Shown here: piece by piece, positions 31,485-40,294 of the stretch | Layout: the number at the start of each line of letters is the position of its first letter | Numbering within the stretch: the stretch's first letter is position 1 | Assembly (NCBI RefSeq): GCF_009882985.1 | Contig: NZ_WTUZ01000022.1 | Location: forward strand, 905,065 to 969,064 | Source: Paenibacillus silvestris | GTDB lineage: Bacteria; Bacillota; Bacilli; Paenibacillales; NBRC-103111 | Direction of reading: 5' to 3' | DNA length: 64,000 nt | Position numbers and translations under genes: made by a program | The notes under the pieces: model-generated | Database searches by the model: none | What the model was told of the DNA's origin: nothing | The model's input: the letters and a program-made list of their open reading frames with translations, nothing else

Positions 31485-32810
31485 ATGAAATCCATATCCG
31501 TTTCATTCACTGTTTTGTTAGCGGGAGGCCTGTTCTTGTCGGCATGCTCCAGCCAGCAGTCTGCACCTGCTGATGCCGCTGGAACCACTGCCCCGGCCGT
31601 CTCGGGTACCGAGACGATTACCTTAAAGTTCATGTCCAACGGCTCCACGTTCACGAACACTGAATTTAAGAACCAGATTCAAATACCCGTTCAAAAGAAA
31701 TTTCCCAATATAAAAATCGAGCGGATCGAGCCTCCGACAACAACGACGTTGCAGGAATTATTTTCATCGGGCACTATTCCGGACATTGTGTTTGCCAGCA
31801 ACTATAACCCGCTCAAAAAGGTGCAGGCTATTGAGGATTTGCGGCCGTGGATCCAAAAATACAATTTTGATGAAAGTCGAATTAAACCTTATTTAATGGG
31901 GTATGTCAAAGCGGCTGCCGATAACGGCGAAATCTACGCGCTTCCGTACAACTCCAATCAGCATATTCTTTATTACAACAAGGATGTGTTCGATAAATTC
32001 GGGATAGCGTATCCCTCGGATGAGCAAATGACTTGGGAGCAAACGTTCGAATTGGCGCGAAAGCTGACGCGGGTAGAGAACGGCGTAAACTACATTGGTC
32101 TGGATGTTGAAGGGTTGACCGGCTTCACGAAAAGCTTGGCACTGCCGATTATTGATTCCAAAACCGGTAAGTCCTTATTAACAAGCCCAGAGTGGCTTCG
32201 TGTCTTCAATGCTACGAAAGAAACCTTTGAGATCCCCGATTTTTTACCAAAGGATAAAACCAAATATTCGTGGGGACGCGACGTATTTATGAAGGATCGT
32301 ACTATGGCGATGAGGCCTGCATGGCTGGCCAACATGGTAGGACCATTGGAAGAGCTTCGGGAGCAGGGAATCGAATCGAATTGGGATATTGCGCCTGTCC
32401 CGAACTTTGAAGATAAGCTGGGCAAAACGAGAGAAGCCCAAGTCCATTCGGTCATACTGACGAAGCAAAGCAAGCATAAAGATGAAGCGTTTCAAGTAAT
32501 GAGCTATTTGCTATCGGATGAATCCCAGCGGAACATAGCCCGCAATGGCAGAGTTCCGGCGATTATCAATAAGGAGTTGGAGAAAGAGTATGGAGCGGAA
32601 GTAGGCGTGTTGAAAGGGAAAAAGATTCAGAATATATTCGTCGGGGAGCCGCTGCAGGATCATACGATTCATGAGTTTGAAGGAGACGTAACCAAATTCG
32701 TCACGCAAGCGAATGTCGACCTAGCTAACGGTATGGACGTGAATACGGCTATTCGTAAAGCCTCCGAAGCCATTGATAAAGAAGTCGAACGATTGAGTAA
32801 GAACCAATAA
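31485..32810 (+). CDS. Extracellular solute-binding lipoprotein, sugar (CUT1) type
   Basis: 441 residues. The lipobox LSAC (Cys21) follows a short signal peptide, then a Pro/Ala/Thr linker. The mature fold is SBP_bac_1: ITLKFMSNGSTFTN, YALPYNSNQHILYYNKDVFDKFGI, MTWEQTFELARKL, DRTMAMRPAWLANM, LTKQSKHKDEAFQVMSYL. It sits between the second and third monooxygenase genes with gaps of 17 and 25 bases. The C-terminal sequence (MDVNTAIRKASEAIDKEVERL) is closely matched by a gene remnant at 46590-46691. It should deliver a carbohydrate-like or polyol-like ligand to one of the two permease pairs downstream. Confidence 0.94.
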   Translation: MKSISVSFTVLLAGGLFLSACSSQQSAPADAAGTTAPAVSGTETITLKFMSNGSTFTNTEFKNQIQIPVQKKFPNIKIERIEPPTTTTLQELFSSGTIPDIVFASNYNPLKKVQAIEDLRPWIQKYNFDESRIKPYLMGYVKAAADNGEIYALPYNSNQHILYYNKDVFDKFGIAYPSDEQMTWEQTFELARKLTRVENGVNYIGLDVEGLTGFTKSLALPIIDSKTGKSLLTSPEWLRVFNATKETFEIPDFLPKDKTKYSWGRDVFMKDRTMAMRPAWLANMVGPLEELREQGIESNWDIAPVPNFEDKLGKTREAQVHSVILTKQSKHKDEAFQVMSYLLSDESQRNIARNGRVPAIINKELEKEYGAEVGVLKGKKIQNIFVGEPLQDHTIHEFEGDVTKFVTQANVDLANGMDVNTAIRKASEAIDKEVERLSKNQ

Positions 32811-32835
32811 TGGAAGCAGATGAGGTGTGTGAGAA

Positions 32836-34158
32836 ATGAGTGCTAAGGAACAAAAGCTTCATTTAAATGCATTTTTATACGGCACGGGTCATCACGAAGC
32901 GTCCTGGCGATATCCCGATGCGAAGCCGGAGCTCGGTCTGGATATCCGTTACTCTCAGCAGCTGGCCCAGACGGCTGAGCGTGGGCTGATGGATTCCGTA
33001 TTTTTGGCCGACGGCTATGCGGGAAGGTCGAATAAACTGGAGCCGTTCACACAATTGGCAGCCTTGGCGATGGTAACCGAGTATATCGGATTAATCGCGA
33101 CGGTAGGCACGACCTACAACGAACCCTTCCATGTGGCCCGCAAGTTCGCTTCGCTGGATCATATTAGCGGAGGTCGAGCTGGCTGGAATATCGTGACCGG
33201 TGCGCAGTCGGCGGCGTTTAATTTCAGCAGGGATGAGCATCCAGAGCATTCGGATCGTTATCATGACGCTGAAGAATTCGTCGAAATTACGAAACGGTTA
33301 TGGGACAGCTGGGAGGACGATGCACTTGTATTTGATAAGAACGCAGGCATCCAATTCGATAACGGCAAGGTGCATGAAATTAATTTCAAAGGGAGCTACT
33401 ATTCGGTCAAAGGCCCGTTGAACATTCCCCGGCCTCCGCAAGGCTACCCCGTATTGGTGCAGGCCGGATCTTCGGAGAGCGGCAAGGAATTGGCCGCCAA
33501 GACGGCAGAGGTCATATTCACCGCCCATCAAACCATGGAAGGAGCGTCATCCTTCTACACCGATGTGAAGTCGCGATTGGCAAAGTACGGCCGTACGCCG
33601 GATCAGTTGAAAATATTGCCGGGCTTTAGCCCGATTCTCGCAGATACGGAAGCCGAAGCCCGCGAAATTGATGAAGAGCTGAATGGGTTAACGGCGACGG
33701 AAGAGGCTGTTAAACGGCTTTCCTTACGATTTGGCGTGGACTTGACGCAGTATCCGATCGATGGCCCGGTTCCCCTGCATGCCGCCTTGGAAACGGAGGA
33801 GGTTAACGGCCACAAGAGCCGTCATCAGCTAATCGTGGAATTGGCTCGCAATGAACAGTTGACCATTAGGCAGCTGGTTAATCGGCTTGCCGGGGCGCGA
33901 GGCCACTTTACCTTTACGGGAACGCCAATTCAAGCGGCCGACGCCATCGAGAAGTGGTTCAGAAACGGGGCAGCGGACGGCTTTAATATTATGCCGCAGC
34001 TTCTTCCGAGCGGTCTTGATATTTTCGTGAACAAAGTGATTCCGGAGCTGCAAAACCGCGGTCTATTCCGGACGGCTTACGAAGGAAGGACGCTGCGAGA
34101 GAACCTTGGCTTGGTGCGGCCTTCGAATATTCGCGCTGCAATTTCCAATCAGATCTAA
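32836..34158 (+). CDS. FMN-dependent monooxygenase, NtaA/DszA/CmoJ (LLM class) paralogue 3
   Basis: 440 residues. Start ATG at 32836 with GATGAGGTG upstream. Signatures: GHHEASWRYPDAKPELG, NIVTGAQSAAFNFSRDEHPEHSDRYHDAEEFV, GPLNIPRPPQGYPVLVQAGSS, YEGRTLRENLGLVRP. It is closer to paralogue 2 than to paralogue 1 in the NIVTG loop. Three tandem members imply either sequential oxidation steps or a spread of related substrates. It ends 88 bases before the transporter ATPase gene; no terminator is seen there. Confidence 0.93.
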   Translation: MSAKEQKLHLNAFLYGTGHHEASWRYPDAKPELGLDIRYSQQLAQTAERGLMDSVFLADGYAGRSNKLEPFTQLAALAMVTEYIGLIATVGTTYNEPFHVARKFASLDHISGGRAGWNIVTGAQSAAFNFSRDEHPEHSDRYHDAEEFVEITKRLWDSWEDDALVFDKNAGIQFDNGKVHEINFKGSYYSVKGPLNIPRPPQGYPVLVQAGSSESGKELAAKTAEVIFTAHQTMEGASSFYTDVKSRLAKYGRTPDQLKILPGFSPILADTEAEAREIDEELNGLTATEEAVKRLSLRFGVDLTQYPIDGPVPLHAALETEEVNGHKSRHQLIVELARNEQLTIRQLVNRLAGARGHFTFTGTPIQAADAIEKWFRNGAADGFNIMPQLLPSGLDIFVNKVIPELQNRGLFRTAYEGRTLRENLGLVRPSNIRAAISNQI

Positions 34159-34246
34159 GGGCAAGCAGGACACTTAATTCTAATCCAAACGATAAAAGGA
34201 GTGTTTGCATAGTCAGGATAATTAAGCGGAGGGGTGTGATTAAAGA

Positions 34247-35356
34247 ATGGCCGGAATCGTAATTAAGCATTTGTACAAAAGATATGGAAAAGATAAGCAC
34301 GCAGTTGTTAAGGATTTTCATTTGGATATTAAAGACAAGGAATTTCTCGTTTTTGTAGGTCCTTCAGGCTGCGGCAAATCGACCACCCTACGCATGATAG
34401 CAGGGCTTGAGGATGTAAGTGAAGGGGAGATTTATATCGGAGACACGCTGGTGAATAACCTGCCTCCGAAGGATCGGGATATTGCCATGGTGTTTCAGAA
34501 CTATGCGTTATACCCGAATCTGAACGTGTATGAGAATATTGCCTTCGGCCTGCGGTTGCGTAAGCTGCCCAAACATGAGATTGATTTGGCTGTAAAACGA
34601 GCAGCTCGTGTATTGGAAATTGAGCCATACTTGGACCGGAAACCGAAGCATTTGTCCGGGGGACAACGCCAACGCGTAGCGCTCGGGAGGGCAATTGTGC
34701 GCAATCCGCAGGTATTTCTAATGGATGAGCCTCTGTCCAATCTGGATGCAAAGCTGCGTGTCCAAATGCGCATGGAAATCATCAAGCTTCATAAATCGCT
34801 TGGAGTAACGTTCATCTATGTGACTCATGATCAGGTGGAAGCGATGACGATGGGCGACCGTATTGTCGTGATGAAAGACGGAGTTATTCAACAGGTGGAT
34901 ACACCTGAAGCCATTTATCGCTATCCTAGCAATACCTTTGTGGCCAGTTTTATCGGCTCGCCGCAGATGAATTTCCTGCAGGGCCGAATTGTGGAAAATA
35001 TGCCGGGGAAGCTTGAATTCTCGACGTCGCGTTTCTCATTGGAAATTCCTCGTGATATTGGCAGTGTGCTGGCTAAGAACAAACAAATCAACCGGACCGT
35101 GACGCTGGGTCTTCGTCCGGAGCATATCAACCTGGAAGGGTTGTACTCAGATGCAATCCTTACTGGCGTTTATAAGCTCAGCGAATTAATGGGCGCCGAC
35201 CGCTTTCTCCATCTTGATATTGGGCAGAGCAAGCTGCTGGTTGTGCGGGTTAACCCTAATTTTCAATATCAGGAGGATGAGAAAGTAAGGCTCGCTCCTG
35301 ACATGACGAAAGCTATCTTTTTCCATACGGACACCGGGGTCAGGTTCACTGAGTAA
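34247..35356 (+). CDS. CUT1 sugar ABC transporter ATPase (MalK/UgpC/MsmX type)
   Basis: 369 residues. Walker A GPSGCGKSTT (about 39-48), Q-loop VFQNYALYPN, signature LSGGQRQRVALGRA, Walker B VFLMDEPLSNLDAKL, H-loop YVTHDQVEAMT. A C-terminal TOBE-type domain (about 240-369, with VTLGLRPEHINLEG) identifies the MalK/UgpC group. It is the only ATPase in this operon yet two permease pairs follow, so it probably serves both. A GGAGGGGTG site precedes the ATG at a slightly long spacing. Confidence 0.95.
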   Translation: MAGIVIKHLYKRYGKDKHAVVKDFHLDIKDKEFLVFVGPSGCGKSTTLRMIAGLEDVSEGEIYIGDTLVNNLPPKDRDIAMVFQNYALYPNLNVYENIAFGLRLRKLPKHEIDLAVKRAARVLEIEPYLDRKPKHLSGGQRQRVALGRAIVRNPQVFLMDEPLSNLDAKLRVQMRMEIIKLHKSLGVTFIYVTHDQVEAMTMGDRIVVMKDGVIQQVDTPEAIYRYPSNTFVASFIGSPQMNFLQGRIVENMPGKLEFSTSRFSLEIPRDIGSVLAKNKQINRTVTLGLRPEHINLEGLYSDAILTGVYKLSELMGADRFLHLDIGQSKLLVVRVNPNFQYQEDEKVRLAPDMTKAIFFHTDTGVRFTE

Positions 35357-35386
35357 GTGCAAGTCTTCGGGAAGGGTGTGAAAACA

Positions 35387-38365
35387 GTGTTGTTAGTTCC
35401 ACTCAACAAATATATAAAAAAAGGTTCCGTGTTGATCCTCTTGACGGCAGTGGTTGTCGGCCTGGATCTTCACACCGGTTGGGGGGCAGCTCTGCAAGCT
35501 CATGCCGAAGAAGGTAAGCCTCCGCCGCAATCGGCCCCAGCTGCGCGAGAGCGAACAGGTCCAGCGGATGCGGAACCTTATTATGCGGACATTCTGCAAG
35601 ATTGGCAGCAGCGGGGAATGAAGGATGCTGCTTCAGAAATCAGAATTCAGGCCTCATCCCCGTCGGCGTATTCCAATGGAGGGTCGTTCGCTTCGGGGAG
35701 CTTCCAGGGCAAACCGAATGTGCTGCAGTGGCAGGGAACCGGGGCCAATTGGGTGGAGTACCAGTTTCAGGTGCTGACGGAAGGCTTGTATGAAATACAG
35801 GCCACATACAGACCGCTTGCAGGAAACGGCGTAGGTAACGCTATTGTTTGGGATGTAACGCTGGACGGCCAACACCCCTTTCGTGAGGCTTCTTCCATTA
35901 CTTTGTACCGGAAATGGAAGGATTCACGTCCCATCTTGACAAACGACGACGGGGATGAAGTGCGTCCCCGTTCCATCGAAGTTCCAGAGTGGGCTACGAA
36001 CCCGCTGATTGACTCGGAAGGGGCTTATGCAGAGCCTTTAAAGTGGTATTTATCGAAAGGGACGCACACCATCCGGTTAAGCGGAGGTGAGCCCGTTGCT
36101 TTGGAGGAGCTCAGGTTGACCGCTCCACAGGTCATTCGTACGTATGCCGAGGTTTCCTCGCACTATCCTAAGAGCAATCCCGTACAGGCTAGAGCTATGA
36201 TCTTGCAGGCTGAGGATCTGGATTATAAAAACGATACCTCGATCAAACTGTTTTCCGATACAGATCCGCGTACAGTCCCGCTGGCGAAAGGTCGCATTAC
36301 TTACAATACGGTAGGCGGCAGGAGATGGGTTTATCAGAATCAGGAGATTACCTGGAGCTTTGAGGTACCTGAGACGGGGAAGTATAAGCTTGGACTCAGG
36401 ACGCTGCAGAACCAGTTTGCTCAGAAATCAACCTTCAGGAATATAAAGCTGGATGGAAAGGTCCCTTTCCGGGAGTGGTTAGCCTATCGCTTTCCGTATG
36501 ATTCGGACTGGAAGGGGACGCAGGTAGAGACACCGGATAAGAAGCCTTATGAGCTGTATTTGGAAAAAGGCAAGCATACGGTGTCCATAGCCGTTACCCA
36601 TGCACCTCTTAAGCCGATTTTGCTTGGCATTGATGAAGTATCCCTTAAGCTGCGTGCCATTGAACATGATTTGCGGTCGCTTACAGGAGGTTTGGTGGAC
36701 CGGAATAGGACTTGGAAAGTAAGAGAGGAGCTCCCTGATCTAGAGGGGAGATTAACTCAGGTGGCAGCACGATTGGCCGAGTTATCGAAGCAGCTCCAGC
36801 AGGTGAATGGCGGCAAAGACAGCAGCAGTCAGGGACTGGGGACATCCTCACAGGATATCACGAAATTATTGGAGAAGCTTGACGGCATTCCCTACTATTC
36901 GGATCAGATTAATTTAATGATAGATAAGATAAGCAATTTTATCGAAACGCTGCTGCAGCAGTCTTTGCAGTTGGATGAACTGTATATCGTGCCTGTGGAG
37001 CAGCATTTTCCGAAAATGGAAGCTTCCTGGTTGTCGGAGATTGTGGGCACGGTTACGAATTTTTTCTATTCCTTCCAGACGCGGGATAATTTAAGTGAAT
37101 TGGATGACCGAGTCCTTAACGTTTGGGTGCAGCGAGGTCGGGATTACGTTGACCAATTGCAGCAGCTGGCAGATGAAGCCTTCACGCCGGAGTCGGGGAT
37201 CAAGGTAAAGGTGAACTTGCTGCCGACCTCCCAATTGCTTGTCATGTCCAATGCTGCGGGTATTCAACCGGATATCGCACTCGGATTGACGCAGGATTTG
37301 CCTGTGGATTATGCCATTCGGGGCAGTGTCGCGGATTTGTCGAAGTTTCCTGATTTTAAGGAAGTGTATACAAGGTTCAGCCCTGGCTCGTGGCTGCCTT
37401 TGTATTATAACAAAGGCTATTATGCGATTCCGGAAACGCAATCGTTTCAGGTGCTTTTCTATAGAAAAGACATCATGAAGCAGTTGAATCTGGAAGTTCC
37501 GCAAACATGGGATGATGTGTATGCCCTGCTTCCGACGTTACAGCAAAATTCGCTTAATTTTTATTCAAATTATAAGGATTATACCCCGTTCTTTTATCAG
37601 AACCATTCGGAATTTTTTGAACCCAATGGGTTGACGACTGCTTTAAATACGCCGGAAGGCTTCAAATCGTTTAAACAGTGGACCGATCTGTTTAACATTT
37701 ATGCGGTGGAGAAGGAAGTGCCGAGCTTTTACCAGCATTTCCGAAGAGGCACGATGCCCATCGGCGTTTCAGACTATAACATGTACGTCCAGCTGTCCGC
37801 TGCGGCCCCTGAACTGAACGGTCGTTGGGGAATAGCCGAAATTCCAGGGGTTAAACAGCCGGATGGGACGATCGAGAGGTGGGCCGGAGGAGGCCAGCGG
37901 ACGGGAGTCATATTCGAGAAATCCAACAAGAAGGATCAAGCTTGGAAATTCTTGAAATGGTGGAATTCGGCCGAGGTGCAGGCCAGATACGGCAATGATA
38001 TGGAGGCGGTGAATGGTGTCGCGTTCCGTTGGAACACTTCCGTCGCCGAAGCGTTCGTCAAGCTTCCCTGGAAGCTAGAGGATGCGAATGTCATTCTGAA
38101 GCAGTGGCGCTGGTATAAGGACGTTCCGAACCTTCCCGGGGGTTATTTTCTAGAAAGGGAGATCAAGAACGCGTGGCTGAGAACGGTTGTGGACGGAACG
38201 AACTCCCGTTCCTCGCTGGAAACAGCCGTGATGGATATTGATAGGGAGCTCAGACGTAAACAGCAGGAGTTTGGATTCGTGGATCAGGACGGACGAACCG
38301 TTCGAACTTTGGATTTGCCGGTAGTGAATAAACCGTGGGAAGGAGTTGACGCCTATGTTAAGTAA
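35387..38365 (+). CDS. Very large solute-binding protein with N-terminal carbohydrate-binding-like modules
   Basis: About 992 residues from the GTG at 35387, with AAGGGTG eight bases upstream; GTGs at 35378 and 35357 are alternatives. The N terminus has a long hydrophobic helix but no lipobox cysteine, so it is anchored or secreted. Residues about 60-240 and 270-430 are two beta-sandwich modules that resemble CBM6/35-like domains (VLTEGLYEIQATYRPLAG; TWSFEVPETGKYKLGLRTL). A helical linker follows, then an SBP_bac_1 domain (about 560-950; FQVLFYRKDIMKQLNLEVPQTWDDV). An ordinary binding protein has about 430 residues. The 3' end overlaps the next permease gene by 11 bases. Probable role: capture of a large or wall-adjacent glycan or glycoconjugate. 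Confidence 0.88.
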   Translation: MLLVPLNKYIKKGSVLILLTAVVVGLDLHTGWGAALQAHAEEGKPPPQSAPAARERTGPADAEPYYADILQDWQQRGMKDAASEIRIQASSPSAYSNGGSFASGSFQGKPNVLQWQGTGANWVEYQFQVLTEGLYEIQATYRPLAGNGVGNAIVWDVTLDGQHPFREASSITLYRKWKDSRPILTNDDGDEVRPRSIEVPEWATNPLIDSEGAYAEPLKWYLSKGTHTIRLSGGEPVALEELRLTAPQVIRTYAEVSSHYPKSNPVQARAMILQAEDLDYKNDTSIKLFSDTDPRTVPLAKGRITYNTVGGRRWVYQNQEITWSFEVPETGKYKLGLRTLQNQFAQKSTFRNIKLDGKVPFREWLAYRFPYDSDWKGTQVETPDKKPYELYLEKGKHTVSIAVTHAPLKPILLGIDEVSLKLRAIEHDLRSLTGGLVDRNRTWKVREELPDLEGRLTQVAARLAELSKQLQQVNGGKDSSSQGLGTSSQDITKLLEKLDGIPYYSDQINLMIDKISNFIETLLQQSLQLDELYIVPVEQHFPKMEASWLSEIVGTVTNFFYSFQTRDNLSELDDRVLNVWVQRGRDYVDQLQQLADEAFTPESGIKVKVNLLPTSQLLVMSNAAGIQPDIALGLTQDLPVDYAIRGSVADLSKFPDFKEVYTRFSPGSWLPLYYNKGYYAIPETQSFQVLFYRKDIMKQLNLEVPQTWDDVYALLPTLQQNSLNFYSNYKDYTPFFYQNHSEFFEPNGLTTALNTPEGFKSFKQWTDLFNIYAVEKEVPSFYQHFRRGTMPIGVSDYNMYVQLSAAAPELNGRWGIAEIPGVKQPDGTIERWAGGGQRTGVIFEKSNKKDQAWKFLKWWNSAEVQARYGNDMEAVNGVAFRWNTSVAEAFVKLPWKLEDANVILKQWRWYKDVPNLPGGYFLEREIKNAWLRTVVDGTNSRSSLETAVMDIDRELRRKQQEFGFVDQDGRTVRTLDLPVVNKPWEGVDAYVK

Positions 38366-39347
38366 ACTGTCCAACATCAATGTGGCAGTCCGCAGCGCTT
38401 CAAAAGAAGTGATAGTCAAAACGGCTCAAACGCGACTCAGAAGCCTGCTTTCGGAAATATGGGCTTATCGCCTTTCCTATTTATTCATTGCTCCTTTCAT
38501 GCTCTGTTTTATCGCGTTTATTCTAGTGCCGGTGCTTGCTGCCGTAGGCATGAGCTTTACTTATTTTAATGCGATTCAAAAGCCTCGCTTTATTGGCTGG
38601 CAAAACTTTCAGTATCTGATTTCACAGGATTTACTATTTCTGAAATATGCCCTGCCGAATACGTTCAAGTTCGCATTGATTGTAGGCCCAGGGGGGTACA
38701 TCGCCGCTTTTATATTGGCGTGGCTCATTACCCAGCTGCCGAATGCGCTGCGCAGATGGTATGCCCTTGCCATGTATACGCCGAGCCTGACCATAGGAAT
38801 CGCCATGTCCATTGTCTGGCTTCCAATGCTCACCGGCGATCGTATAGGGTATTTGAACAGCATTCTGCTGCAGTTGGGCATTATTGATGTACCCAAATTG
38901 TGGGTGACTGACAAAGATTACTTAATGAATTCGATGATTGTAGTGACGTTGTGGTCAAGTATGGGAGTCGGCTTTCTTGCGATGCTTGCGGGTATTCTTA
39001 ATGTAAATAAGGAGCTTTACGAAGCGGGAAGGCTGGATGGAATCGGCAGCAGGCTTCAGGAGATATGGCACATCACCATTCCGTCGATGAAACCGCAGAT
39101 GCTGTTCGGTGCGGTAATGGCCATAGTTTCCACCTTCAAAGCGGGAGCTATTGGCGAGGAATTATCCGGAATGAATCCGACGCCTGAATATTCCGGTCAT
39201 TTAATTATCAATCATATTGACGATTATGGGTTTATCCGGTTTGAGATGGGTTACGCTTCCGCAATTTCCGTTTTCCTGCTCGTGCTGATGTATGTGTGCA
39301 ATAAATTAAGCTGGGGTCTATTCGGTTCCAAGGAGGATGAGACATGA
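38355..39347 (+). CDS. CUT1 ABC transporter permease (MalF-type), pair 1
   Basis: 330 residues from the ATG at 38355, with GGAAGGAG at correct spacing inside the preceding gene. About six transmembrane helices follow a 35-residue cytoplasmic N terminus. The EAA loop is EAGRLDGIGSRLQEIWHITIPSMKP. It overlaps the large binding protein gene by 11 bases and the partner permease by 4 (ATGA), so translation is coupled. Confidence 0.95.
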   Translation: MLSKLSNINVAVRSASKEVIVKTAQTRLRSLLSEIWAYRLSYLFIAPFMLCFIAFILVPVLAAVGMSFTYFNAIQKPRFIGWQNFQYLISQDLLFLKYALPNTFKFALIVGPGGYIAAFILAWLITQLPNALRRWYALAMYTPSLTIGIAMSIVWLPMLTGDRIGYLNSILLQLGIIDVPKLWVTDKDYLMNSMIVVTLWSSMGVGFLAMLAGILNVNKELYEAGRLDGIGSRLQEIWHITIPSMKPQMLFGAVMAIVSTFKAGAIGEELSGMNPTPEYSGHLIINHIDDYGFIRFEMGYASAISVFLLVLMYVCNKLSWGLFGSKEDET

Positions 39348-40246
39348 AACGAATAGAGCTTCCCTGGAGAGCAGCGGTTTTCTGGAGATGGATACCTCAT
39401 CTTAAGAAAATAGACGGATTTCAAGTCGGATTAATTATTGGGTTGACGATTCTGGCGGCATTCATGCTGCTACCGATTATTTATATTATTAATCATGCGC
39501 TGAAGCCATACCATGAGCTATTCGTGTATCCTCCGAATTTTATTGTTAGAGAGCCTACACTCCAAAATTTCGCTGAACTTATGGTGGTGGCCTCCAATTT
39601 GACGGTTCCGCTCTCCCGATATTTGTTCAACAGTATTCTCATATCTTTGATTTCGGTTATAGGAGTTACCTTGATTAGCGCCATGTGCGCCTATCCCATC
39701 TCCAAGCATAAATTCCCGGGACATCGCTTCGCGTTCTCGCTGATTATTCTGACGCTTATGTTCGCTCCTGAGGTTATGCAAATACCTCGCTATCTGGTTG
39801 TAAGTCATCTGGGGATTATGAATACGTATTGGGGACATCTCCTGCCTATTCTGGCGATGCCAGTAGGTGTCTTTCTGCTCAAACAATTTATCGATCAGCT
39901 GCCGAACGAGCTTCTGGAAGCGGCAAGAATTGACGGGGCGGGGGAAGTTCTGATATTCCTGCGGATGGTCATTCCGGTGTGCATGCCGGCTGTGGCTACC
40001 GTTGCGATTCTGACCTTTCAGGGTTCATGGGGAAATGTGGAGACCTCATCATTATTTATGCAGGACGATGAGATGAAAAATTTCCCGTTCTTCTTAACTA
40101 CGTTGACGAACAATCAAACGAATATTGTGGCCCGTCAAGGTGCCGCAGCCGCAGCTGCTTTAATTATGTTTGTTCCGAATCTACTTATTTTCCTGTTTTT
40201 GCAGGGAAAGGTCATTGCCACCATGGCTCATTCGGGAATCAAATAA
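39344..40246 (+). CDS. CUT1 ABC transporter permease (MalG-type), pair 1
   Basis: 300 residues, six transmembrane helices. The EAA loop EAARIDGAGEVLIFLRMVIPVCMP is typical of the second CUT1 subunit and should contact the UgpC-type ATPase. The start codon overlaps the stop of the partner gene (ATGA). It ends 48 bases before the NHL/Yip1 gene. Confidence 0.95.
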   Translation: MKRIELPWRAAVFWRWIPHLKKIDGFQVGLIIGLTILAAFMLLPIIYIINHALKPYHELFVYPPNFIVREPTLQNFAELMVVASNLTVPLSRYLFNSILISLISVIGVTLISAMCAYPISKHKFPGHRFAFSLIILTLMFAPEVMQIPRYLVVSHLGIMNTYWGHLLPILAMPVGVFLLKQFIDQLPNELLEAARIDGAGEVLIFLRMVIPVCMPAVATVAILTFQGSWGNVETSSLFMQDDEMKNFPFFLTTLTNNQTNIVARQGAAAAAALIMFVPNLLIFLFLQGKVIATMAHSGIK

Positions 40247-40294
40247 TAGGGGTTGCCGAGCAGATCTTGCGAAAACTTGAAGGAGGACCACACT

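Noticed and set aside
28720..34158. SsuD-type alkanesulfonate monooxygenases
   Set aside because: Length (440-456 residues) and the LRENLGL and GPLNIPRPPQG motifs place them with the NtaA/SnaA/DszA/CmoJ group rather than with the roughly 380-residue SsuD.
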